From the NCBI GenBank assembly GCA_033002965.1, contig JAURVB010014088.1, positions 184,501 to 248,500 on the forward strand: 64,000 nucleotides of DNA, given 5' to 3'. Positions 24,160-36,012 of the stretch are shown in pieces. Made by a program: the position numbers and the translations under genes. Numbering within the stretch: position 1 is the stretch's first letter; every line of letters begins with the position of its first letter. This DNA comes from Piper betle. Its lineage: Eukaryota; Streptophyta; Magnoliopsida; Piperales; Piperaceae. The notes under the pieces are model-generated. The model made no database searches, was not told where the DNA came from, and saw only the letters and a list, made by a program, of their open reading frames with translations.

Positions 24160-26871
24160 TCAAATGCATCCCTTACGTGAGCTTTGTGCGCTGTGCCTCT
24201 TGGAAATTTTTAGCCCTCCACTGGAAGATGATACATCTCTTGAATTTGAAAATGTAGACGAGCCGCAGTTCTGGGTCAAAACCTTCTCTTTAACTGGGTT
24301 TCCCAAAGGCTTCTTCCCTCGCCCATTGGGCGACTTTTGCATTGACACAGCAGAGTTTTCCTCAGGATTATGTTGAAGCGTATTTTCCTTATCATCATCA
24401 AGGTGGTGGCTTTTATTTGAAGTTACTTTTGATTGTTTTCCACCAATCGGAGAAGAGGAATCTGAATCAGGAGTTGGGCTGCTCTCCATGTCATAAAGCA
24501 AGTTAGATGACACAACTGGGGTCTTCACAGATTGCAAATGTGAAGGTCTTCTAAGCCTTGTCAGGTTTACTACCTATCAACGTCATCATAACATATCCAG
24601 CGAAAAACTTTTAAACGAAACAATGAAAATTGAGAGAATGTATAGATAAATTGCATTGTACCTTTTGTTCAAGAACATTCACGTCCTTTTTCAATTTATT
24701 TATCAACAAATTCTTCCTCTCAATAACATCTTCCAACTCGTTTATCCTCTGTTAAAATAACAAATTAGTAATATTTTATTCTAAAAAGAATGAGAATAAA
24801 ACATTTAACGTCGATACCTTCGAACTAGCTTCATCAGCACATTTCACAAGATCAAGTAATTCTTTTATTGTTGCTTCCTTTTGATCACAATCCTTTTGAA
24901 GAATAAACACATCTTGTTCAAGAGCTAGTGTACTCATCTGAAAAATAACCATAAGAAAATTATCAAATATAAACATAGTCGTATTTAAAATTAAGGGAGT
25001 GGCGAACCATTAAGAACTAAGATATATAAGATAAACTGAGATATGTCAGATATATAAAGAATTTTCTAATGCATATATATATATATATATATATTAATTA
25101 TTACAAGTAATTATATAAGAGCAAAGACGTTTAAAAACAAAAATTATTATTACAAATAATCGTAGAAGATAAGAACATTTTAATACAGAAATAATCGTTA
25201 CCAATAATCACAAAATATAAAGATGCTCAAATAAATATAAAATAATTATACTAAACAACAATGAATAATCATCATCCAATGGTCATGACATTCACAAAAT
25301 CAATTATGAGAATAGTAAATGAACAATAAAACCAAATTTAACAATCATTTCAAAAATATGTACTTGATTAAATGTAAAGTAAGTAAGGGCAAGCAAAAAT
25401 ATTAAAATTTTTAAAATGGGTCCATTTAATTGGCATGAAAATAGTGTAACTAAAAAAAATCATATGAAATAGAAATGTAATAAGATTAAATGACATGAAA
25501 ATTTTAAATGTTTTTTGATTTGTTGGGATAATAAAAAAATAAAATGAAACAAAAATATTCCTTTTCATGTAAATGTGCATGCATGTGTGTTTCTCAAATT
25601 TTTTAAAATTTTATTTGTTTTTTAGAAGAAAATATTACTTTGTAAAATTTTTAAGCATAGTAAAATTTTTAAAAAAATTTAACTAAATTTCAAGGCATTC
25701 AAATACAAGAGAACTTGTGATCACTAAATTTCGCATTTCTTTTTTGGAGACAGCAAAGGAGACCCATTAAGAAATTAACATTTGGGAATCGAAAAATTAA
25801 CACTTCGGAGGAGCATGTACAGCTATAAGTTACAACATTTAAATAAAGTTTTCAGTTTTATAAATAAACAGGAAAGTAAAACAAACACCTAAATTTTGTC
25901 ACCTGTATTTCGGAAGCGGAGGTACCGCTTGAGTTCCAATCAGACAAAGCAGACATTCGACGTTCCTCTCTTAGCTCCATCCCAGCCTCTTCATATAATC
26001 CAGACACCTGGGTTGCCCCAAATCCAACCCAAAAACAAACAACTTGATCCATGAGAAATTCACATATGCTCGCTACACCATTAGCTATATGCCATGAATC
26101 TAACACAAATAGAAAACCTTAGAATCTAGAGATAAACGATTCATTTGAGGAGAGCTGTGGAAGCAGCATCCGCAACTTGACAACCCGCACTGAAAAATAT
26201 CTCCTGCGGAAGAAGGGAGCAGCTCCTGCTCCTTCCAAGACTTCACCTCCTCACACAGGTAATCGAGTTTACGACTCATGTTCATCAGAACTTCGTCCTG
26301 GTTAGATCATCATAGATAACACATACTAGATCGGATTAATAGACTCAAAATTAATGTCGTCAAACTTTCAGAAACGCACAATCGAAAACAGATATAGCTT
26401 TCATCAACAGGGTAGCCAGATTCACCGAAAGCTAAACTAAACGGTTTTTTTTAAAAAGGTCTCCGCTTTGCAATGCATCTAAACTTTCAAACACGAAGCC
26501 ATACCGACCTTACTTCGTAGCGGTCGTCGTCGCAGCACCGACGACCTTCTACACTTGTTGACGTCGGCAGTGGCAGCTGCGACGATGGCAACAAGCAGAA
26601 CCCGCTGCATGGGAGTGAAGAGCGCCCACGCCGCCGACTGCTCCAAGCTCAATCCACGCCCGACGACGTCCGGGGACCTGGCCTCCTCCGCTCCGACCAT
26701 CACTCCCTTGAGCGACACCAACGAGAGCAACCTCCCCGGCGCCGCTGCGGGGACGGGGACGCGACGGCTGTGGGACAAGGAGAGACGGCGTTGTGTGCGG
26801 TGGGAGGGGGCGAGGTGGATGGCCGGCAGTGGTGGGCCGCCGGAGGCTGCGTCGGCGTCGGCGTCGGGCAT
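24160..26871 (-). CDS. Unrecognised plant coiled-coil protein, six exons
   Basis: I do not know a function. Exons: 26871-26509, 26297-26118, 26007-25903, 24937-24818, 24748-24662 and 24573-24160, all phase 0 with GT-AG introns, giving 422 residues. Exon 1 is GC-rich and encodes a Pro/Ala-rich N terminus, then a hydrophobic stretch (RVLLVAIVAAATADV) that could be a membrane or targeting helix. Exon 2 has an amphipathic helix (MNMSRKLDYLCEEVKSW) and a Cys cluster (CGLSSCGCC). Exons 4-5 read as a coiled coil (LEQDVFILQKDCDQKEATIK and RINELEDVIERKNLLINKLK). Exon 6 is Ser-rich and basic at the end (KISKRHSAQSSRKGCI). The residues SLEQSAAWALFTPMQRVLL look like a conserved plant block. Upstream copies of this gene have decayed (20.8-22.2 kb). 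Confidence 0.85.
25072..25096. repeat. (TA)n microsatellite in intron 3 of the coiled-coil gene
   Basis: About 11 uninterrupted AT units inside the long intron between exons 3 and 4. Confidence 0.8.
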
Positions 26872-28646
26872 GGCCGCTAACTGAGTTAGGGAATCAATTA
26901 ATTTAGATAAAATTTGTGTTAGATGGATTCAAGATTTGGTACCTCGCCTTGTGCGGGAAATTTAAATTCTTCCCTCACAGGATATATTAAATGAAGAAAA
27001 AAAATTTGACACTCACGGGAAAGAAAAATTTTAAGCCCCAAATTTTTATTTGTGCCCTCTAACGTTTATTGATTTAAAAAAAAATTAAAACTTAATTTGG
27101 GTCATCCATTTATTTGAATGGTCCAGACCTCATCCTCGGGCGATAACACAGGCCGCCATCAACCGACCAGGCTGGCAGTTCCCTCCCTCGCCCACTCGGC
27201 CGTAGATGCCCCGCCAAGGCCGCCCCTCCTCCCCCAACCGCCAAGGCCGCCCCCCTCCCCCAACCCCACGGATGCCCCCCTTTTGAGGTCCAATACAAAA
27301 CTTAAGTCAATTATGGTATTGATAAAGGCTTAATTTTTTAATATAACTTAATATCTGTGGAGAGTTACCTTTTGTTTTAGAAAAAAATGAAATAAAAAAA
27401 GAAAAATTCTTTTGAGAAAGTAAATTATTCAATAGTTAATGGTTAGGCAGCTGAATAGAAGATTAAGTAATCAGATTTCATTCTTTTTCTAATTTCAGCT
27501 AACAAAAGAATACTGATAATTTTGTAATGTGCTTATATTTAAACCTCTAGTTCTCAAAGTTTTCTTCCATTTTTATTGTGTGTTTGTTGATTTCTCCTGA
27601 ATATAGTTGATTTTGATTTCTATTTAAAATTTATTAGTTTTAATTATTATATTAAGATAACAACACTTATTTTACTGTGCTGAAAATTACAAAGAGATCG
27701 GAGCCAAAGTGCAAGAATAAAACAGGTACATTAATTAGAGATTTTTTTAAGAGGATGTTAATAAGCAAATTTATACAATGCCTTACCATAACATGTTCAA
27801 TCATATTTCTACCGTTCCCTGCAATTGTATGTATGGGGCATTTTAATCAACTTTTCTTATTAATAGATGAATTTTCAAAAATCAAGCTCTGATTAAAAAT
27901 AGACCTCAAAGCTAATCAAAGTATGAAAAAAATAACAAATTAAATAATTATATTATAGATTTTTGTTAAATACAAAAACATCTTCATAATCAAATTTATA
28001 TCTAAATAGGCCATGCCTGATACATTTCAATTATAATTGATTGACAATATAAAACCATAATAGAAGCTTAAAAACCGCAACTTTTAGCCACGCTCAAGCC
28101 AACTGCACCTCAAATATGCCTAGATATTTCGAGGTTTACTAAGTGGGTATTAAAATGTTACTAAATAGATACCAAAATAACTACTTAGTAAGCCTGAGAA
28201 TACCCTAACGCATTTGAGGCGCAGTTAACTTAGACGTAGGATAAAAATCTTCCTTATCTAAAAATCCCTCTCGTAATAAATGTTAATATGGGAAAAATAA
28301 ATATAAATAACTCGGACATCTTTGAGAATTGGAAGCCCTAAAATGGACTTACGAAGTACACGATCAATACAAAATATTCGTACAACAGCTTTTTATATTA
28401 CAGTTTCCGAATGCTTTGGCTCAGCAGGTGACATCAAGATCACGATTGATCGCTCACCTGGCCCTCAAAGATGGCAACTATATCCAATTTCCAATACGTG
28501 GATTCAGGAAGGAAGATTCCAATCTCTCTTCCAAGATAGATGGATTAAATATAAGTCGAAAAATACCCAGCAGCAGCAGGGAAAGAAGACTTGAATTTTT
28601 GGTCATCACGACAATTAACTGTCAACAACTACCCCGCCTAACAAGC
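26872..28646. other. Intergenic between coiled-coil gene promoter and kinase 3' end
   Basis: 26872-27050 is the coiled-coil gene promoter side. 27140-27280 is a C-rich patch whose open frame has no family features. The rest is AT-rich. A palindromic MITE-like sequence lies at 28078-28250. Bases near 28650 form the 3' UTR of the kinase gene. Confidence 0.45.
28078..28250. mobile_element. MITE-like palindrome
   Basis: Left arm about 28078-28151 and right arm about 28175-28250 are imperfect reverse complements over ~70 bases; shared blocks are AACTGC(A/G)CCTCAAAT and TTTACTAAGT / CTTACTAAGT. There is a ~23-base AT-rich loop and no coding capacity. Flanking duplications are not clear. Confidence 0.6.
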
Positions 28647-31600
28647 TTACTTGTCAACCGCAGCCTTGCTCTTGCACTCTGCCGAAGATACCATATCATA
28701 TATAGCTTGAGCTGTAGGCCTTCCACCCGGATTTGCTCTGGTGCACTGATGAAACAAATTAACCAAAAATTTCAGAGTTTCCACATCTTCTAGAGATGGG
28801 CTTATTTCTGAAGCCGATCCTGTCATCGTTGACCCTTCAGAAAAAACTAGTGCCTCCAGTTCAGGTGTAAGAGAAGGACGTTGACTTGACTGCAATATAA
28901 TGTATTACGAAAGATTTTTAAGTTTTCTATACAAAGAGCAAAAAGTAACTGGATAAAATGAGAAACCACGCACGAATAAGGTAAGCTATTAAGTAAAGAT
29001 TCATAGCATGTTTCTTGCACCAGTAGAGTATATATACCAAAGCTAATATCCAAAAGAAACACCGTATGTTAAAACCTTAATAACAGACCACCAAAAGCAC
29101 ACACTGCATACTTTACGTGGGCATGTGGGCCACAAGTAAAGAATTCACCTACATCCCGAGAAAAGCTACTAGAACTAAGATCTTAATTCCCAGGTTCTTT
29201 CAAGCATTTGCCTTGAAGCTCTTCACAATAAACATAATTAGCAAATGATAAAAAACCAAGCTCAAGTGAGCACTTCCTCTAAATTTGTCCACTATTTGGA
29301 GCTCAATTACAGTTGCAGTATAAAATATGTAAACATGACGGAAATCAGACCTGAAGAAGATGATTTATTTCTGCAAATGGCAAACCAGCGTAAGGAACTT
29401 TTAAGGTCAACAACTCCAGCAGCAAGCATCCGTATGACCAGATATCCACTTCCTGTATTGGAAAGAAGTTAATTCCGAAAGATCATTAAAAAAAAATAAC
29501 AGAACTTACAAATAAAAAAGATATATAACAGGGCTATTTCTCCAATACACGCTATGGCCATTAAACTCTATCATGCACTATATCAAGAAATTACCATGAA
29601 AATTGAAAAAACACCAAAAGAAAACTTACCAAACCATATCTTTTATGGGTATGCATAGCATGCAGCACCTCTGGAGCCATCCAGCGAGGGGTTCCAACAC
29701 AAACATCTGGTGAAGGCACACCGGAGTGCCCAATGACACATGAATGTGACGCTGACTGAAGGGGAACAGCTCTGTCAAAATCACAAAGCTTGACAACCAG
29801 AGTCCCATCAGGTTTATAATCATCTAGATCAATTAACACATTTTCTGTCTTTATATCTCGATGAATTATTTGCTTAGCATGCACTTCAACCAATGCACTG
29901 GCAATAGCTCTAGCAATAATCAAGGCAATGTCCACAGGTACACGCTTTTCACCTTTCTCCACTAATTTATCCAAGTAACGCTGGAAACAAATCAAAACAA
30001 TTATTGGTTACAGTATCAAACATTAATTGCAACATGCAAATGAAAAATAAGTATACCTTGAGGGAGCCACCTTCCACATATTCCATAATTAATCGGAACT
30101 GCAGTGACCTATGCATTTGAGTGCCATTCGCTGATCGGGTCCACTTTGATGACAGTTGATGACCATAAATTTCAACAATACAAGGGTGTTTACTCAAAAC
30201 CCCCAACAGTCTAACCTCTCCCAAACAAGAATGTTCAAATTTCTTTATTTCATCGTCAAAAGCTTTCTCTGAATCAAAGCTTCTAACCTGTATCCATTCA
30301 AAAAACAAAAAATTAATGCTCGCCTATCATTTAACAGCAAGTAACAAGATCAAAAGAACAATCTGTACAACTATCCAAAGCACAGGTAAGTGTGTCTAAA
30401 TAAATCCATTGACTCAACAAAAGAAGAACCATTAATTCTGATACTTTTCTTTTTCAATCAAGTTGAACACCCGTGAATTCATGGATTAATCTTAAGGATA
30501 AATACAAGTACAAAAACAAGGAGCATTAAAAACAACAAAAGATGCATACAATCAGTGCCGCGTGAAGCTCATTAACAGCAATCAGACAGACTGATTAGTG
30601 CAATGTAAAATTCTGATTAATACTGTCAACTAAACAAGGCCCCATAATATGATTGTGTAATGTGTTTATCCAAAATCAATAACAAAATGTACTTGCTTTC
30701 AGTAGGATATTGGACAGAAAGCACATAAAGATTTCTTGTTACTGAACTCGCCTAAGGTTCATCAAAAAAATATATATACATAAATTTCTTCTCACCTTTG
30801 CAGCAGCCACAAAGTTGCCAAACTTACAACGCACCACTGAACTTTGCAATGTTCTATCAGTATCATTTTCCAGAGAAATAGAAGGAAACAGACACCCTGT
30901 AGAGTTTAAATTCTCTATAGCAACAGGACCATAAACTCGAGTAAGTGGAATGTACCTGGCAGAAAAATCAGTAAAACTACAAGGTGAGCAATATGGATCC
31001 AGATCATTCTCAAGCTCAGGAAAGCAAGGCATGGCACAAAAATCATGCATAAACGCACACTGAGAAACTGCACTGCTAAAATGAGAAAGTATAAGCTTCC
31101 TCACTTTATAAACAAACAAAAAAGAAGATGAACACACAAGGTCCTCTAGTCATCTAACTTTCTGGATAGAATATTTACTAAGCCTACTTATTTGCCAAAA
31201 CTTAAGAATCCCAAAATTCAATCATGACTTCGTGTCAATAAAAAAGAAAGGACAAATATTTCACTGCAAAAAATGAGAAGCCTCAACAAGATGTTTTTAA
31301 CACTCACCGAGAAAAATATTCTGGATTATTTTCTTCTCTTATATCAGTTGGGCAGCATGCATCAACAATCATGCGCACCCACACATCATCTTTCTGAACA
31401 AGAATTGCATTCCATGCATGCGGCATAAAGTCCAAGTAGCCTCTTACAAGCTCACATGGAATTGGAGGGAGTGCCCTATCACATAAGTACTACAAGAAAG
31501 AAAAAGGCTCCTGTCAGACATCCAAAAAGAAAAGTACAAAATATGAAACTGCAAAGCATAAATCAGAATGATATACACTTGCCTTCATGAGTAACGCCCT

Positions 31601-34513
31601 GTGTCTGCAAATGCCAAATCGTAGGGATCCTATTGGAACAATATTTGATTTCTTTTTTCTTTTAATAAGTTCAATAGATTTCTCACACAGATCAATGAAA
31701 TTAAAATCATCCATTAGACCACTCTGGCTCGAGCAAGCTTCATTGTCAGTATTATTTTTTAAACCCAAGCAAGTGCAAACGAAAGGTTGCTCATAATTTG
31801 AGCCAGAAACAGCTTTTCGAGCTTTCACAACAGCATTACTTCTATCACTGCCTCCAAAACAGTTTGAAACAAACAAAGCCAGCATAGAGGCTCTTTGCAA
31901 GTTGTCAACAGATGACTCATCACCTTCTTTATTTACCCCATGAGACCATGTAAGACTTGATAGTAGCACCTGCGCAGCGACCACAATAATATCCAACTCT
32001 TCATCTTTTTCCTGCAAAAGCATAATAATCTTTCAAAACTGATGTCAATCCCAAAGAAAAAATGCGAGAAACCATTAAAGGAATGATCCACATACATTAG
32101 AATTACAAAATTCAAGCTCAAACAATAATAATTAAAAATGTTACAGAAATATATCATATGCCAGTAAAATTTAGTTTTTGAAAGATACTTTCATGTAGGA
32201 AAAGTACTTTCTGAAAGCCATTTCATCTATAACGAAATATTTTGAAAGTGCTGATAATAATCATAATATCCAATAATAAAAAAGAGGCATAGAACATCAC
32301 TTAATTCCTACAAAAAAACAAACAGGAAATCACTTAATTCCTCCACAAAAACAGACAGGAAACAGCAGAGTGTGCAATATTGAGAACAGAAACCCTACCT
32401 GTCCAAAAGAATCACTTCACGTGAATCAGAAGGCAAGTTTCGTTCATAGTGCTCTAATGCCATGAAAGGCCGATCACGACCAGCATCATAGAACCCATCA
32501 GGCATGAAATCATCAATGCCGCAGAATGACTCCTGGTTATATTTGCGAGATAAAGACACACTATCGTCCATGGGTTTAAGGCACTTCCGAGGCTTAGGAC
32601 TGTCAAGATCCCTATCTGAGTGCCTTTTCGGTTTTAGATTGTGTTGGACGGATGAATCAACAGAAGAAACAACAAGACTCTGCTCTTCACTTTCTTCAGA
32701 AAAGCATTTCGAAGATTTAGAATCTCCTTCCTTACATTTGCAACAAATTTTTTTATTCTGGACAACCAAGTCAGAAGTATTACTTGTGCACTCATCTTCC
32801 TTTTCTCTACCAAAATCGCAATTTTGATTCTTCAGCACAACAGACAATGCCTGGCAATCACGTTTACCCCGACCATCTGATCCATCAGTACTTTCATTAG
32901 CAACCGCAGACTGTTGGCAGCTCTCTCCTACCATTCTTTGATTTACTTTATTGTGATTATCGGTATTTGACATCCTACTGTTATTTAAACGTTCTTGGCG
33001 AGCTCGTCTTTGAAGAAGATCACGACGCTTCCAACCTTTCCTTGATTTCCTAGCTAGTGAAAATCTATTACTACTACTTGAAGAAGCTTCTGATATTGTT
33101 AAAGAATCCCTATGACCTAAATTTAAACGGTGTTAAAATTCAATATAATAAGCGGGTACTTTATAGAAAGCAGATCACTTTGAAAAGCTCACTTTTGTAA
33201 GAACAACTGCTTTCAGCATCAAGAAAAGGGACATCATCGTCCACCTCAACAACAGATATGCTAACTCCAGCACAGGAAGTAGCCTTTTTTTGTTCCCTTC
33301 CAATTTGCAGCAGATCCATGACGGAATTTGACAACAACTGAGAAGCTTATTAAACTAGACAATGGTGAGAAAATAAGACAGAAGTGTCAGATTCAATCAA
33401 ACAAACAAATATGCAAAACATAACACACACTTCAAGTTTACCTGAATATTTAAGCTCCTGAGTGCATGCATGGATGAAAGATCAAGAGGTTGTAATGATG
33501 TCAATCTGTTGTTCGATATATCCAAACTTTCAAGCATTTTCATGCAAGAGATAGTCGATGGCAGATCCACCAGTTTATTGTTAGCCACCTTCAATGAAAC
33601 CAGAGCCTCTAACGAAGCAATATCGTCAGGAAGACTTTTTAATTTATTACAGGAAAGGTCCAGTTCCACCAATTTCTTAAGGCATCCAATCTCGGGCGGA
33701 AGGAACCTCCACACACACAGAAAAAAGACATAAATTCATATAACTCGAACAGTAAACAATTCCCATGATCCTAACAATGCATATGCAATTAAAAAATTCA
33801 AGCGGACGAGGCACCGGTAGCAATCAACCGGTTATTTTACCACAGAAATTGCCCAATATGTACGTCATTGAGATCATAGGTTCAACAAGGTTAATGTTAT
33901 AATTCTAAAGACATAACTTTCGGACGAATCTTAGATTGAAACAAATCCAGCCAAACTCTATATTTGCCCAGAATAAATAAAAAACAAAAACGCAAACTTT
34001 TGACACATCCAGATATACCACTCACCTAATAGAGAAATTACAAACAGAGAGCCTAGTCAAGCACTTCAAATTCGCAATCTCCGTAAGAATGGAGAACGCC
34101 GAGGGGCGAGCAGGCACTCGGCACAGCTCCAGCTCCTTCAAAGCCCGCAACTTCCGAAGCGGCAAGCTCGACAGCGCCGGGGAGGAGACCTTCACCTGAA
34201 GGCACTCAAGCTCCCCCAACTCCTCCGCCGCCTCCGACGGGAGCACATTGATCTCGTTGGAGAAGAACTTCAGGATCCTCAACCTGCCCAGGTCTCGCAC
34301 CGACCTAGGGATCAGGTTGACGGTGTTCTTATACACGTACAGCGCGCTCGGCTCGGCCTCGCCGGCCGGAGAGGGGAAGCCGAGTTCCAGGCAGTTATCG
34401 GACACGTCCAGGGAAGACGGCGCCGCCGCATCACTGCCGCCAGTGGATCCGGATGCGGCGGCGGTGGCGGAGGTGCCCGACGGCGGCGTAGCCGGAGAAT
34501 CCGCCGGCGGCAT
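28647..34513 (-). CDS. LRR / EDR1-like / protein-kinase fusion protein (At1g04210-like)
   Basis: Cytosolic signalling kinase, by homology related to plant Raf-like kinases. Exons: 34513-34026, 33706-33442, 33337-33193, 33116-32399 (or 32416), 32011-31583, 31489-31308, 31072-30796, 30287-30057, 29980-29630, 29452-29351 and 28889-28647, giving ~1137 residues. Order: leucine-rich repeats (~60-250, e.g. LVELDLSCNKLKSLPDDIAS); a polar linker with a Cys-rich patch (CCKCKEGDSKSSKC); an EDR1-type transglutaminase-like domain (~540-740, GICRHRALLMKYL); then a kinase (~800-1130) with AAAKV, IIHRDIKTENV, CDFDRA in place of DFG, GTPRWMAPEV and DIWSYGCLLLELL. Intron 5 has a GC donor. The exon 4/5 join is one base out of frame with the best donor (CAG|GTAGGG). 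A weaker donor (GAA|GTGATT, exon end 32416) restores it. Confidence 0.9.
31490..31582 (-). other. GC-AG intron 5 of the LRR/EDR1/kinase gene
   Basis: On the minus strand the exon ends ATG AAG and the intron starts GCAAGT, the classic GC-donor consensus AG|GCAAGT. It ends in TTCTTGTAG. The join reads LLMK|YLCDR in frame. Confidence 0.85.
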
Positions 34514-36012
34514 CGGGGGCGTGTCGACGGCGAAATTAGGGTTTTGGGGAAGGGGGTCGGGGAAGAATAAGAGCGGGATTTTGAGGATTATTCGTGCATG
34601 TTATGGGAAGTTACGTTATTGCCCTCGTTTGATTTTGGTTCGGCCCGCGTGCTGGGATCGCTTGGTGGCGGGAAATTAAGTGGGTCCCTCTTTGTCCCTC
34701 TCCTTCTTATTGGAGGAACTGATTTTGGGGCCCTTGTTTTGGGACGGAAATTAGAACGTTGGGGGTAATTTAGGCCCCTCCAACTTAGATAATATCGGTT
34801 TAAACATACATTATTATAATTATTTGCTGTTTTGAATCTTCTATTGAAGCAGTCGTTGAATGATTTTATGAATGAATGTATATTATAACCGAGTTGTTGT
34901 TGTTTCGTTAGCCGCTCAATAGTTAATATACAGTTAAGTTTCCATCATTTTTTATTATCCTAAATTGACAACATGAGAACGCTAAAATTACAGTCATTTG
35001 AAATAATTTTTATTTACAATATGTAAAACATTTCAATCATCAAAACTGTTCTACACTAATGTTTGCAAACTAGGAAACACGAAAACAAAATATCTATATT
35101 CAATTACCTTATTAAATCGAAGTTTAAAAATATCAATTAAATTTAAAAAAGCATTTATAGTAGGGCTTTTTATAATTATTATTATTTTATGTTCGGTATC
35201 GGGTTTGGTTAAATTAATAAAAAAATTCAACTTTTTTATACATTTGAATAAATTCCTCGGTTCAATCACACTGAAACCTTTTAAAGTTTCTAAATTTAAT
35301 ACAACTAAAAGTACTTTGTGTATCAAAAGCCTACTCAATTTGGTTTCAAATTAAATCAATCTTGGAGCAAATTAGGCCTACTTAAAATTGAGTAAGGTGA
35401 TAGGAGGGGGAAAGACAGTGAATTGGAAGAGGAGCACATCGCTTTTCAGCCAACTCTGAGATTAATACCAAAAATAATAATAATCAAAATTTCAAACTTG
35501 CAATCAACCGGGGCATTTTGTGCTGTAGTTATAACTTACTTCAGACTTCTGTATAGATCCTGCTCGTAGATTAACGAAAATGTGCTAAATGTTACTCGCG
35601 TTCGCTATTTTGCCGAGCCTCTTTTCTTCTTAAACATCGATCAATCCAACCAAAATACATTAGAATTTGAGTTGCAAAAGTATTACAATCAGAATTAACG
35701 CAGAATTAAGAAACATTGACAAATCACGAGCATTCGATCGATCAAATCCATAGTAGCTCCAAGTTATATATTAAATTAAATTGCCGAATAATAAGAGATA
35801 TATTTAATGTAATAGATGAATAAATTACTCGGGGAAAATAAATACAATTTTTACGCTCTATCCCAAGTCCCACCGCGACTATATAAGCAAGTCCCCTCCA
35901 ACAACACCACACTCCCACCCCACAACAAACCCGTTTTCAAATTCTTCGTCTCCCCCAACTCCAAACTCGAATTCGAATTTCGAAGCAAACTCGAAATCCG
36001 AAACCTGCAAAG
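34514..36012. other. Divergent intergenic region: kinase promoter (-) and DMC1 promoter (+)
   Basis: 34514-34700 is GC-rich and should be the kinase 5' leader and promoter. 34780-35800 is AT-rich with no gene seen. The DMC1 TATA box lies at 35880-35887. Confidence 0.55.
35879..35887 (+). promoter_or_regulatory. TATA box of DMC1
   Basis: CTATATAAG about 130 bases before the ATG. It is followed by a C-rich leader with CAACACCACACTCCCACC, typical of plant 5' UTRs. Confidence 0.6.

Noticed and set aside
26555..26884. 109-codon plus-strand frame
   Set aside because: Antisense shadow of the GC-rich exon 1 of the coiled-coil gene.
27110..27333. Pro-rich or Gly-rich frames in a C-rich patch
   Set aside because: Composition effect; open on both strands without motifs.
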